DNA of 64,000 bases from Diplolepis rosae (GCA_030998225.1 JAPYXD010000308.1:2924001-2988000), one strand, 5' to 3'. Positions 34,232 through 45,880 are shown, counted from the stretch's first letter. Numbers and translations are program-made. Notes: generated from the letters alone by a model not told the origin.

Positions 34232-34243
34232 TTTGTTAACAAA
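34232..34243. repeat. Perfect 12 bp palindrome TTTGTTAACAAA
   Basis: TTTGTTAACAAA is its own reverse complement. It occurs directly after the anchor in F, E, K and O-type monomers. In A and G the centre is changed (TTTGTCAACAAA), leaving two 5 bp arms around a 2 bp centre; C, D, H and L lose it. It could be a binding site for a dimeric protein, but no protein is implied by the sequence. Confidence 0.9.
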
Positions 34244-34260
34244 TGGGTTCCCAGTGTTAA

Positions 34261-34292
34261 ACTTTGCTAATTTTCGTTTCACTACGCAAAGT
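34261..34292. repeat. 7 bp inverted repeat with 18 bp loop (ACTTTGC / GCAAAGT)
   Basis: ACTTTGC (34261-34267) and GCAAAGT (34286-34292) are exact reverse complements separated by 18 bp. The pair is intact in A, C, F and most M monomers, reduced to 5 bp in D and L, one mismatch in H, and lost in B, E, G and J. It could form a hairpin or serve as a dyad site. Confidence 0.88.
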
Positions 34293-34359
34293 CAAATTTT
34301 AATTTATATTTTTTTTAAAGTAGTACAATGTGACTGCAATCAAATACAGAAGTCTCTTT

Positions 34360-34367
34360 TTACGTCA
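34360..34367 (+). promoter_or_regulatory. CRE-like octamer TTACGTCA, recurring in many monomer tails
   Basis: TTACGTCA differs at one base from the CRE consensus TGACGTCA bound by CREB/ATF-type bZIP proteins. It sits near the end of A-, B-, D- and F-type tails. In F it is part of ACGTCACGT, two ACGT half sites separated by one base. Recurrence follows from the repeat; binding is not shown. Confidence 0.3.
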
Positions 34368-35550
34368 CGTTTTTAGTTTTTGAGATAATTGGACGAGTTT
34401 GTCAAATAATGGCTTCCCCGTGTCAAACTTTGCTAATTTTGGTTGTACTCAGCAAACTCAAATTTTAATTTATATATTTTTCTTAATGTGGCACAGTGTG
34501 ACTGCAATAAAAAACCGAAGTCTCTTTTTAAGACACTTCTTTAGTTTTCGAGATAATTGGACGAGTTTGTCCATAAATGGGTTCCCAGTGTTAAACTTTG
34601 CTAATTTTCTTTTCACTACGCAAAGTCAAATTTTAATTTATATTTTTTTTAAAGTAGTACAATGTGACTGCAATCAAATACAGAAGTCTCTTTTTACGTC
34701 ACGTTTTTAGTTTTTGAGATAATTGGACGAGTTTGTTAAGAAAAGGGTTCCCAGTGATAAACTTCACTAATTTTCGTATCAGTACGCAAAGTCAAATTTT
34801 AATTCATATTTTTTTAAATGTAGTACAATGTGACTGCATTCAAATACAGAAGTCTCTTTTCACGTCACGTTTTTAGTTTTTGAGATAATTGGACGAGTTC
34901 GTTAACAAATGGGTTCCCAGTGTTAAACTTTGCTAATTTTCTTTTCACTACGCAAAGTCAAATTTTAATTTATATTTTTTTTAAAGTAGTACAATGTGAC
35001 TGCAATCAAATACAGAAGTCTCTTTTTACGTCACGTTTTTAGTTTTTGAGATAATTGGACGAATTTGTCAACAAATGGCTTCCCCGTTTCAAACTTTGCT
35101 AATTTGGTTTCACACCGCAAACTCAAATTAGATTTTTTTTTTTTTTTATGTAGCACAATATGACTGCCATCAAATACAAAACTTTGTTTTTAAGTCACGT
35201 TTTCAGTTTTCGAGATAATTGGACGAGTTTGTCCATAAATTGCTTCCCCGTGTGAAACTTTGCTGATTTTGGTTTCACTCCGCTAAGTCAAATTTTAATT
35301 TATATATTTTCTTAATGTGGCACAAAGTTACTGCAATAGAAAACCAAAGTCTCTTTTTAAGCCACTTCTTTAGTTTTCGAGATAATTCGACGAGTTTGTC
35401 CATAAATGGCTTCCCAGTGTTAAACTTTGCTAATTTTCGTTTAGCTCCGCAAACTCAAATTTTAATTTATATATTTTTTAATGTAGCACAATGTCACTGC
35501 ATTCAAAAACGGAAGTCTCTTTTCGTGCGACGTTGTTACTTTTAGCGATA

Positions 35551-35716
35551 ATTGGACGTGTTTGTCAAATAATGGCTTCCCCGTGTCAAACTTTGCTAAT
35601 TTTGATTTTGCTCCGCGAACTAAAATTTTAATTTATATTTTTTTTAATGTAGTACAATGTGACTGCAATCAAATACAAAACTCTGTTTTTACGTCAGTTT
35701 TTCAGTTTTCGAGATA
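35551..35716 (+). repeat. Hybrid B/F monomer that records a one-monomer deletion
   Basis: The head and body to aaattttaattta are B; from tattttttttaatgtag onward, with gtacaatgtgactgcaatca, it is F. In the related copy, B (32052) and F are two successive monomers. Fusing the start of B with the end of F gives this unit and explains the offset change from 3,499 to 3,332 bp. Confidence 0.88.
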
Positions 35717-35883
35717 ATTGGACGAGTTTGTTAACAACAGTTTTCCCCGTGTCAAACTTTGCTAATTTTGGATTCACTCTGAAAACTCAAATTATAATTT
35801 ATATATTTTATTAATGTAGCACAGTGTCACAGCAATAAACAACAAAACTCTCTTTTCATGACAAATATTCAGTTTTCGAGATA
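35717..35883 (+). repeat. Hybrid monomer: O head joined to J body (167 bp)
   Basis: The head taacaacagttttccccgtg is followed, after aactttgctaatttt, by the J body ggattcactctgaaaactca and J tail. In the related position at 32385 the head is pure J. This is a head-only replacement with its switch in the shared core. Confidence 0.85.
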
Positions 35884-36052
35884 ATTCGACGAGTTTGTTC
35901 ATAAATGGCTTCGCCGTTTCAAAATTTTTGCTAATTTTTTTTTTTGCTCCGCAAACTAACATTTTATTTAATATTTTTTTTAATGTAGCACAATATGACT
36001 GCAATCAAAACAGAAGTCACTTTTTACGTCACCTTTTTTAGCTTTCGAGATA

Positions 36053-36550
36053 ATTGGACGAGTTTGTCAACAAATGGGTTCCCAATGTTAAACTTTGCTA
36101 ATTTTCCTTTCACTACGCAAAGTCAAATTTTAATTTATATATTTTTTAATGTAGCACAATGTCACTGCATTCACAAACGGAAGTCTCTTTTTAAGCCACT
36201 TCTTTAGTATTCGAGTTAATTCAGCGAGTTTGTGAACAAATGGCTTCCCAGTGTTAAAATTTGCTAATTTTCGTTTCACTACGCAAAGTCAAATTTTAAT
36301 TTATATATTTTTTAATGTAGCACAATGTCACTGCATTCAAAAACGGAAGTCTCTTGTTAAGCCACTTCTTTAGTTTTCGAGATAATTCAGCGAGTTTGTC
36401 CATAAATGGCTTCCCCGTGTCAAACTTTGCTAATTTTGGTTTCGCTCCGCAAAACTGGAACTTTAATTTCTATTTATTTTATATAGCACAATATGACTGC
36501 AAGCAAATAAAAAAATCTGTTTTTACGTCACGTTTTCAGTTTTCGTGATA
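36053..36550 (+). repeat. Three-monomer linker A-P-L
   Basis: It consists of an A monomer with the rare ttttcctttcactacg body, a P monomer (from about 36217) and an L-like monomer with a cccc head and an O-like tail (ttctatttattttatatagc near 36467). It separates the partial third HOR copy from the 36551 block. Confidence 0.75.
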
Positions 36551-37480
36551 ATTGGACGAGTTTGTCGACAAACGGCTTCCCCGTGTGAAACTTTGCTACT
36601 TTTGGATTCACTCTGAAAACTCAAATTATAATTTATATATTTTATTAATGTAGCACAGTGTCACAGCAATAAAGAACAAAACTCTCTTTTCATGACACAT
36701 CTTCAGTTTTCGAGAAAATTCGAAGAGTTTGTTCATAAATGGCTTCCCCGTTTCGAAATTTTTGCTAATTATTTTTGCTCCGCAAACTAACATTTTAATT
36801 TATATTTTTTTTAATGTAGCACAATATGACTGCAATCAAATACAGAAGTCACTTTTTACGTCACCTTTTTTAGCTTTCGAGATAATTGGACGAGTTTGTC
36901 AACAAATGGGTTCCCAATGTTAAACTTTGCTAATTTTCGTTTCACTGCGCAAAAGTCAAATTTTAATTCATATGTTTTCTGATGTAGTACAATGTGACTG
37001 CAATCAAATACAGAAGTCACTTTTTACGTCACCTTTTTTAGTTTTCGAGATAATTGTACGAATTTTTCCATAAATAGCTTCCCCGTGTCAAAATTTGGTA
37101 ATTTTCGTTTCACTGCGCAAAGTCAAATTTTAATTTATATATTTTTTAATGTAGCACAATGTCACTGCATTCAAAAACGGAAGTCTCTTTTCGTGCGACG
37201 TTTTTACTTTTCGAGATAATTGTACGTGTTTGTCAAATAAAGGCTTCCCCGTGTCAAAATTTGCTAATTTTGGTTTAGCTCCGCGAAGTAAAATTATAAG
37301 TTACATTTTCTTTAATGTAGCACAATTTGACTGCAATCAAATACAGAAGTCTCTTTTTACGTCACCTTTTTTAGTTTTCGAGATAATTGGACGAGTTTGT
37401 TAACAAATGGGTTCCCAGTGTTAAACTTTGCTAATTTTCGTTTCACTACGCAAAGACAAATTTTATTTTATATTTTTTTA
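36551..37480 (+). repeat. Block J-D-A-C-B-F, 3,830 bp from 32721-33650
   Basis: It starts with the rare J head cgacaaacggcttccccgtg and gctacttttgg, found elsewhere only at 32721. Anchors at 36551 and 37386 match 32721 and 33556 at the same 3,830 bp. The fourth monomer is C here and N there. Confidence 0.83.
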
Positions 37481-39385
37481 ATGTAGTACAATGGAACTGC
37501 AATCAAATACAAAACTCTGTTTTTACGGCAGTTTTTCAGTTTTCGAGATAATTGGACGAGTTTGTTAACAATAGGCTTCCCCGTATGAAAATTTGCTAAT
37601 TTTGGTTTCGCTCCGCGAATGCAAACTTTAATTTATATTTTTTTAAATGTAGCACAATGTGACTGTAAGCAAATATAAAAATCTGTTTTAACGTCACGTT
37701 TTCAGTTTTCGAGATAATTGTACGAGTTTGTCGACAAATGGCTTCCCCGTGTGAAACTTTGCTAATTTTGGATTCACTCTGAAAACTCAAATTATAATTT
37801 ATATATTTTATTAATGTAGCACAGTGTCACAGCAATAAACAACAAAACTCTCTTTTCATGACACATCTTCAGTTTTCGAGATAATTCGACGAGTTTGTTC
37901 ATAAATGGCTTCCCCGTTTCAAAATTTTTGCTAATTTTTTTTTTTGCTCCGCAAACTAACATTTTATTTAATATTTTTTTTAATGTAGCACAATATGACT
38001 GCAATCAAAACAGAAGTCACTTTTTACGTCACCTTTTTTAGCTTTCGAGATAATTGGACGAGTTTGTCAACAAATGGGTTCCCAATGTTAAACTTTGCTA
38101 ATTTTCGTTTCACTACGCAAAAGTCAAATTTTAATTCATATGTTTTTTGATGTAGTACAATGTGTCTGCAATCAAATACAGAAGTCACTTTTTACGTCAC
38201 CTTTTTTAGCTTTCGAGATAATTGGACGAGTTTGTCAACAAATGGGTTCCCAATGTTAAACTTTGCTAATTTTCCTTTCACTACGCAAAGTCAAATTTTA
38301 ATTTATATATTTTTTAATGTAGCACAATGTCACTGCATTCAAAAACGGAAGTCTCTTTTTGTGCCACGTTTTTACTTTTCGCGATAATTGGACGTGTTTG
38401 TCAAATAATGGCTTCCCCGTGTCAAACTTTGCTAATTTTGATTTTGCTCCGCGAACTAAAATTATAATTTATATTTTTTTAAATGTAGCACAATGTGACT
38501 GCAATCAAATACAAAACTCTGTTTTTACGGCAGTTTTTCAGTTTTCGAGATAATTGGACGAGTTTGTCAACAAATGGCTTCCCCGTTTCAAACTTTGCTA
38601 ATTTGGTTTCACACCACAGACTCAAATTAGATTTTTTTTTTTTTTTATGTAGCACAATATGACTGCAATCAAATACAAAACTCTGTTTTTACGTCACGTT
38701 TTCAGTTTTCGAGATAATTGGACGAGTTTGTCCATAAATTGCTTCCCCGTGTGAAACTTTGCTAATTTTGGTTTCACACCGCTAAGTCAAATTTTAATTT
38801 ACATATTTTATTAATGTAGCACAGTTTCACAGCAATAAACAACAAAACTCTCTTTTCATGACACTTCTTCAGTTTTCGAGATAATTCGACGAGTTTGTTC
38901 ATAAATGGCTTCCCCGTTTCAAAATTTTTGCTAATTTTTTTTTGCTCCGCAAACTAACATTTTATTTAATATTTTTTTTAATGTAGCACAATATGACTGC
39001 AATCAAATACAGAAGTCACTTTTTACGTCACCTTTTTTAGCTTTCGAGATAATTGGACGAGTTTGTCAACAAATGGGTTCCCAATGTTAAACTTTGCTAA
39101 TTTTCGTTTCACTACGCAAAAGTCAAATTTTAATTCATATGTTTCTTGATGTAGTACAATGTGACTGCAATCAAATACAGAAGTCACTTTTTACGTCACC
39201 TTTTTTAGCTTTCGAGATAATTGGACGAGTTTGTCAACAAATGGGTTCCCAATGTTAAACTTTGCTAATTTTCCTTTCACTACGCAAAGTCAAATTTTAA
39301 TTTATATATTTTTTAATGTAGCACAATGTCACTGCATTCAAAAACGGAAGTCTCTTTTCGTGCGACGTTTTTACTTTTCGAAATA
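37481..39385 (+). repeat. Segment K-J-D-A-A-B-G-H-D-A-A
   Basis: After the end of an F monomer come K, J (near 37720), D, A, A, B, G (poly-T near 38632), H, D, A and A. The J-D part repeats 32385-32720 at about 5,332 bp and shares the rare caatcaaaacag tail. No non-satellite sequence is seen. Confidence 0.8.
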
Positions 39386-39552
39386 ATTGAACGTGTTTGT
39401 CAAATAAAGGCTTCCCCGTGTCAAACTTTGCAAATTTTGATTTTGCTCCGCGAACTAAAATTTTAATTTACATTTTCTTTAATGTAGCACAATTTGACTG
39501 CAATCAAATACAGAAGTCACTTTTTACGTCACCTTTTTTAGCTTTCGAGATA
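39386..39552 (+). repeat. B-family monomer with rare caaataaagg head (167 bp)
   Basis: The anchor is gaaataattga and the head caaataaaggcttccccgtg instead of caaataatgg. This head was seen near 33400, 37230, 39400, 44560 and 48546, only in the right half of the window. It starts a clean B-A-G-H-D cassette. Confidence 0.86.
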
Positions 39553-39719
39553 ATTGGACGAGTTTGTCAACAAATGGGTTCCCAATGTTAAACTTTGCTA
39601 ATTTTCGTTTCACTACGCAAAAGTCAAATTTTAATTCATATGTTTTTTGATGTAGTACAATGTGACTGCATTCAAATACAGAAGTCTCTTTTAACGTCAC
39701 ATTTTTAGTTTTCGAGATA
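39553..39719 (+). repeat. Typical A-family monomer (167 bp)
   Basis: The head is caacaaatgggttcccaatg, the body cactacgcaaaagtcaaatt (one A more than other families), then aattcatatgttttttgatg, and the tail gactgcattcaaatacagaa ending taacgtcacatttttag. The inverted repeat is present. A is one of the most frequent families and usually follows B or D. Confidence 0.88.
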
Positions 39720-39882
39720 ATTGGACGAGTTTGTCAACAAATGGCTTCCCCGTTTCAAACTTTGCTAATTTGGTTTCACACCACAGACTAAAATTAGATT
39801 TTTTTTTTTTTTATGTAGCACAATATGACTGCAATCAAATACAAAACTCTGTTTTTACGTCACGTTTTCAGTTTTCGAGATA
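39720..39882 (+). repeat. Typical G-family monomer (163 bp) with poly-T
   Basis: The head is caacaaatggcttccccgtt, the core loses one T (aatttggtttcacacc), the body acagact is followed by ttaga and T14, and the tail is gactgcaatcaaatacaaaa ending tcacgttttcag. It is followed by H in most of its copies. Confidence 0.88.
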
Positions 39883-40049
39883 ATTGGACGAGTTTGTCCA
39901 TAAATTGCTTCCCCGTGTGAAACTTTGCTAATTTTGGTTTCACACCGCTAAGTCAAATTTTAATTTACATATTTTATTAATGTAGCACAGTTTCACAGCA
40001 ATAAACAACAAAACTCTCTTTTCATGACACTTCTTCAGTTTTCGAGATA
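39883..40049 (+). repeat. Typical H-family monomer (167 bp)
   Basis: The head is ccataaattgcttccccgtg, then tgaaac, the body ggtttcacaccgctaagtca with aatttacatattttattaat, and the tail cacagcaataaacaacaaaa ending catgacacttcttcag. This tail form leads into D. In other copies (for example 16742) H has an L-type tail and leads into L instead. Confidence 0.87.
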
Positions 40050-40218
40050 ATTCGACGAGTTTGTTCATAAATGGCTTCCCCGTTTCAAAATTTTTGCTAA
40101 TTTTGGTTTTGCTCCGCAAACTAACATTTTAATTTATATTTTCTTTAATGTAGCACAATATGACTGCAATTAAATATAGAAGTCGCTTTTTACGTCACCT
40201 TTTTTAGTTTTCGAGATA
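40050..40218 (+). repeat. D-family monomer closing the B-A-G-H-D cassette (169 bp)
   Basis: The D head and body are as in the reference D. The tail has small changes (gcaattaaatatagaagtcg). The order G-H-D recurs at 2.6, 38.6, 39.7, 41.7 and 61.2 kb. Confidence 0.85.
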
Positions 40219-42885
40219 ATTGGACGAGTTTGTCAAATAATGGCTTCCCCGTGTCAAACTTTGCTAATTTTGATTTTGCTCCGCGAACTAAAATTTTAAT
40301 TTACATTTTCTTTAATGTAGCACAATTTGACTGCAATCAAATACAGAAGTCACTTTTTACGTCACCTTTTTTAGCTTTCGAGATAATTGGACGAGTTTGT
40401 CAACAAATGGCTTCCCCGTTTCAAACTTTGCTAATTTTGGTTTCACACCACAGAGTCAAATTTTAATTTATATATTTTTTTTAATGCGGCACAGTGTGAC
40501 TGCAATAAAAAACCGAAGTCTCTTTTTAAGCCACTTCTTTAGTTTTCGAGATAATTCAGCGAGTTTGTCCATAAATGGCTTCCCAGTGTTAAAGTTTGCT
40601 AATTTTGGTTTCGCTCCGCAATCTCAAATTTTAATTTATATATTTATTTTGATGTAGCACAATGTCACTGCATTCAAAAACGAAAGTCTCTTTTCGTGCC
40701 ACGTTTTTACTTTTCGAGATAATTGTACGAGTTTGTTAACAAAATGCTTCCCCGTGTCAAAATTTGCTAATTTTGGTTTCACTCCGCAAACTCAAATTAA
40801 AAGTTATATTTTTTTAAATGTAGCAAAATGTGACTGCGATCAGAAACCGAAGTCACTTTTTATACCAGTTTTTTAGTTTTCGAGATAATTGTACGAATTT
40901 GTCCATAAATAGCTTCCCCGTTTCAAACTTTGCTAATTTGGTTTCACACCACAGACTCAAATTTTAATTTATATATTTTTCTTAATGTGGCACAGTGTGA
41001 CTGCAATAAAAAACCGAAGTCTCTTTTTAAGCCACTTCTTTAGTTTTCGAAATAATTCAGCGAGTTTGTCCATAAATGGCTTCCCCGTGTCAAACTTTGC
41101 TAATTTTCGTTTCACTCCGCAAATTCAAATTTTAATTTATATATTTTTTAATGTATCACAATGTCACTGCATTCAAAAACGAAAGTCTCTTTTCGTGCCA
41201 CGTTTTTACTTTTCGAGATAATTGGACGAGTTTGTTAACAAATGGGTTCCCAGTGTTAAACTTTGCTAATTTTCGTTTCACTACGCAAAGTCAAATTTTA
41301 ATTTATATTTTTTTTAATGTAGCACAATGTCACTGCATTCAAAAACGGAAGTCTCTTTTCGTGACACGTTTTTACTTTTCGAGATAATTGGACGTGTTTG
41401 TTACCAAATGGCTTCCCCGTGTCAAACTTTGCTAATTTTGATTTTGCTCCGCGAACTAAAATTTTAATTTACATTTTCTTTAATGTAGCACAATTTGACT
41501 GCAATCAAATACAGAAGTCACTTTTTACGTCACCTTTTTTAGCTTTCGAGATAATTGGACGATTTCGTCAACAAATGGGTTCCCAATGTTAAACTTTGCT
41601 AATTTTCGTTTCACTACGCAAAAGTCAAATTTTAATTCATATGTTTTTTGATGTAGTACAATGTGACTGCATTCAAATACAGAAGTCTCTTTTAACGTCA
41701 CATTTTTAGTTTTCGAGATAATTGGACGAGTTTGTCAACAAATGGCTTCCCCGTTTCAAACTTTGCTAATTTGGTTTCACACCACAGACTCAAATTAGAT
41801 TTTTTTTTTTTTTTTATGTAGCACAATATGACTGCAATCAAATACAAAACTCTGTTTTTACGTCACGTTTTCAGTTTTCGAGATAATTGGACGAGTTTGT
41901 CCATAAATTGCTTCCCCGTGTGAAACTTTGCTAATTTTGGTTTCACACCGCTAAGTCAAATTTTAATTTACATATTTTATTAATGTTGCACAGTTTCACA
42001 GCAATAAACAACAAAACTCTCTTTTCATGACACTTCTTCAGTTTTCGAGATAATTCGACGAGTTTGTTCATAAATGGCTTCCCCGTTTCAAAATTTTTGC
42101 TAATTTTGGTTTTGCTCCGCAAACTAACATTTTAATTTATATTTTTTTGATGTAGCACAATATGACTGAAATCAATTACAGAAGTCACTTTTTACGTCAC
42201 CTTTTTTAGCTTTCGAGATAATTGGACGAGTTTGTCAACAAATGGGTTCCCAATGTTAAACTTTGCTAATTTTCGTTTCACTGCGCAAAGTCAAATTTTA
42301 ATTTATATATTTTTTAATGTAGCACAATGTCACTGCATTCAAAAACGGAAGTCTCTTTTTGTGCCACGTTTTTACTTTTCGAGATAATTGGACGTGTTTG
42401 TCAAATAATGGCTTCCCCGTGTCAAACTTTGCTAATTTTGATTTTGCTCCGCGAACTAAAATTTTAATTTACATTTTCTTTAATGTAGCACAATTTGACT
42501 GCAATCAAATACAGAAGTCACTTTTTACGTCACCTTTTTTAGCTTTCGAGATAATTGGACGAGTTTGTCAACAAATGGGTTCCCAATGTTAAACTTTGCT
42601 AATTTTCGTTTCACTGCGCAAAAGTCAAATTTTAATTCATATGTTTTTTGATGTAGTACAATGTGACTGCATTCAAATACAGAAGTCTCTTTTAACGTCA
42701 CATTTTTAGTTTTCGAGATAATTAGACGAGTTTGTCAACAAATGGGTTCCCAGTGTTAAACTTTGCTAATTTTCGTTTCACTACGCAAAGTCAAATTTTA
42801 ATTTATATTTTTTTTAAAGTAGTACAATGTGACTGCAATCAAATACAGAAGTCTCTTTTTACGTCACTTTTTAGTTTTTGAGATA
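40219..42885 (+). repeat. Segment with the fourth Q monomer and a second G-H-D-A-B-A run
   Basis: The order is B, a G head with ttttggtttcacaccacaga body, L, Q, C-like, L, F, B (head taccaaatgg), A-G-H-D-A-B-A and an F-like monomer. The part from G (near 41720) to the B near 42388 parallels 2611-3447 at about 39.1 kb distance. Confidence 0.8.
41800..41815 (+). repeat. Poly-T tract T16 in a G monomer (joint longest seen)
   Basis: This is an uninterrupted run of 16 T between ttaga and atgtagcac. A second T16 is at 24980-24995, where the following atg is changed to aaatg. Confidence 0.9.
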
Positions 42886-45880
42886 ATTGGACGAGTTTGT
42901 TAACAAAAGGGTTCCCAGTGATAAACTTCACTAATTTTCGTATCAGTACGCAAAGTCAAATTTTAATTCATATTTTTTTAAATGTAGTACAATGTGACTG
43001 CATTCAAATACAGAAGTCTCTTTTCAAGTCACGTTTTTAGTTTTTGAGATAATTGGACGAGTTCGTTAACAAATGGGTTACCAGTGTTAAACTTTGCTAA
43101 TTTTCTTTTCACTACGCAAAGTCAAATTTTAATTTATATTTTTTTTAAAGTAGTACAATGTGACTGCAATCAAATACAGAAGTCTCTTTTTACGTCACGT
43201 TTTTAGTTTTTGAGATAATTGTACGAGTTTGTCCATAAATAGCTTCCCCGTGTCAAACTTTGCTAATTTTCGTTTCACTCCGCAAAGTCAAATTTTAATT
43301 TATATATTTTTTAATGTAGCACAATGTCACTGCATTCAAAAACGGAAGTCTCTTTTCGTGCCACGTTTTTACTTTTCGAGATAATTGGACGAGTTTGTCA
43401 ACAAATGGCTTCCCCGTTTCAAACTTTGCTAATTTTCGTTTCACTCCGAAAAGTCAAATTTTAATTTATATATTTTTTAATGTACCACAATGTCACGGCA
43501 TTCAAAAAAATAAGTCTCTTTTCATGCCACGTTTTTACTTTTCGTGATAATTGGACAAGTTTGTTAACAAATGGGTTCCCAGTGTTAAACTTTGCTAATT
43601 TTCTTTTCACTACGCAAAGTCAAATTTTAATTTATATTTTTTTTAAAGTAGTACAATGTGACTGCAATCAAATACAGAAGTCTCTTTTTACGTCACGTTT
43701 TTAGTTTTTGAGATAATTGGACGAGTTTGTTAACAAAAGGGTTCCCAGTGATAAACTTCACTAATTTTCGTATCAGTACGCAAAGTCAAATTTTTAATTC
43801 ATATTTTTTTAAAGTAGTACAATTTGACTGCAATCAAATACAGAAGTCTCTTTTCACGTCACGTTTTTAGTTTTTGAGATAATTGGACGAGTTCGTTAAC
43901 AAATGGGTACCCGGTGTTAAACTTTGCTAATTTTCGTTTCACTACGCAAAGTCAAATTTTAATTTATATTTTTTTAATGTAGTACAATGTGACTGCAATC
44001 AAATACAGAAGTCTCTTTTTACGTCACGTTTTTACTTTTCGAGATAATTGGACGAGTTTGTTAACAAATGGGTTCCCAGTGTTAAACTTTGCTAATTTTC
44101 GTTTCACTACGCAAAGTCAAATTTTAATTTATATTTTTTTAATGTAGTACAATTTGACTGCAATCAAATACAGAAGTCACTTTTTACGTCACCTTTTTTA
44201 GCTTTCGAGGTAATTGGACGAGTTTGTCAACAAATGGGTTCCCAATGTTAAACTTTGCTAATTTTCGTTTCACTGCGCAAAAGTCAAATTTTAATTCATA
44301 TGTTTTTTGATGTAGTACAATGTGACTGCATTCAAATACAGAAGTCTCTTTTAACGTGACATTTTTAGTTTTCGAGATAATTGTACGAGTTTGTCCATAA
44401 ATAGCTTCCCCGTGTCAAACTTTGCTAATTTTCGTTTCACTCCGCAAAGTCAAATTTTCATTTATATATATTTGAATGTAGTACAATGTCACTGCATTCA
44501 AAAACGGAAGTCTCTTTTCGTGCGACGTTTTTACTTTTCGAGATAATTGAACGTGTTTGTCAAATAAAGGCTTCCCCGTGTCAAACTTTGCTAATTTTGA
44601 TTTTGCTCCGCGAACTAAAATTTTAATTTACATTTTCTTTAATGTAGCACAATTTGACTGCAATCAAATACAGAAGTCTCTTTTTACGTCACCTTTTTTA
44701 GTTTTCGAGATAATTGGACGAGTTTGTCAACAAATGGCTTCCCTGTGTCAAACTTTGCTAATTTTCGTTTCACTACGCAAAGTCAAATTTTAATTTATAT
44801 TTTTTTTAAAGTAGTACAATGTGACTGCAATCAAATACAGAAGTCTCTTTTTACGTCACTTTTTAGTTTTTGAGATAATTGGACGAGTTTGTTAACAAAA
44901 GGGTTCCCAGTGATAAACTTCACTATTTTTCGTATCAGTACGCAAAGTCAAATTTTAATTCATATTTTTTTAAATGTAGTACAATGTGACTGCAATCAAA
45001 TACAAAACTCTGTTTTTACGGCAGTTTTTCAGTTTTCGAGATAATTGGACGAGTTTGTTAACGAAAGGCTTCCCCGTATGAAAATTTGCTAATTTTGGTT
45101 TCGCTCCGCAAATTCAAACTTTAATTTATATTTTTTTAAATGTAGCATAATGTGACTGTAAGCAAATAAAAAAATCTGTTTTAGCGTCACGTTTTCAGTT
45201 TTCGAGATAATTGTACGAGTTTGTCCATAAATAGCTTCCCCGTTTCAAACTTTGCTAATTTTCGTTTCACTCCGCAAAGTCAAATTTTGATTTATATTTT
45301 TTTTAATGTAGCACAATGTCACGGCATTCAAAAAAATAAGTCTCTTTTCATGCCACGTTTTTACTTTTCGAGATAATTGGACGAGTTTGTCGACAAATGG
45401 CTTCCCCGTGTGAAACTTTGCTAATTTTGGATTCACTCTGAAAACTCAAATTATAATTTATATATTTTATTAATGTAGCACAGTGTCACAGCAATAAACA
45501 ACAAAACTCTCTTTTCATGACACATCTTCAGTTTTCGAGATAATTCGACGAGTTTGTTCATAAATGGCTTCCCCGTTTCAAAATTTTTGCTAATTTTTTT
45601 TTTTGCTCCGCAAACTAACATTTTATTTAATATTTTTTTTAATGTAGCACAATATGACTGCAATCAAATACATTAGTCACTTTTTACGTCACCTTTTTTA
45701 GCTTTCGAGATAATTGGACGAGTTTGTCAACAAATGGGTTCCCAATGTTAAACTCTGCTAATTTTCGTTTCACTACGCAAAAGTCAAATTTTAATTCATA
45801 TGTTTTTTGATGTAGTACAATATGACTGCAATCAAATACATTAGTCACTTTTTACGTCACCTTTTTTAGCTTTCGAGATA
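42886..45880 (+). repeat. 18-monomer block, first copy of the 3,987 bp period
   Basis: The order is E-F-C-M-F-E-F-F-A-C-B, a G/F mix, then E-K-C-J-D-A. The same order lies at 46873-49867. Anchors match at exactly 3,987 bp (42886/46873, 45713/49700, 45881/49868), and both copies share the rare ggttaccagtg head (43077, 47064). Confidence 0.9.

Larger units (their letters stand above)
34222..34387 (+). repeat. Typical F-family monomer (166 bp), used as reference unit
   Basis: The head is taacaaatgggttcccagtg, the core aactttgctaatttt, the body cgtttcactacgcaaagtca, then atttatattttttttaaag, and the tail gactgcaatcaaatacagaa followed by gtctctttttacgtcacg. It holds the 12 bp palindrome, the full 7 bp inverted repeat and a CRE-like site. 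A closely related F monomer counted by hand has 116 A/T of 166 and 6 CpG. Confidence 0.9.
33721..36052 (+). repeat. Third, partial copy of the 28-monomer HOR (right half)
   Basis: The order L-Q-C-F, a B/G-like monomer, F-E-F-G-H-L, a B/F hybrid, an O/J hybrid and D is collinear with 30224-32720. Anchors are 3,497-3,499 bp apart up to 35551 and 3,332 bp apart afterwards, so one monomer is missing. Both copies share the rare tail caatcaaaacag (near 32672 and 36001). Confidence 0.88.

Noticed and set aside
34360..34387. tRNA/RNA polymerase III promoter boxes within monomers
   Set aside because: Neither A-box nor B-box consensus is met, and no cloverleaf can be drawn. T runs look like terminators but are part of the AT-rich unit.
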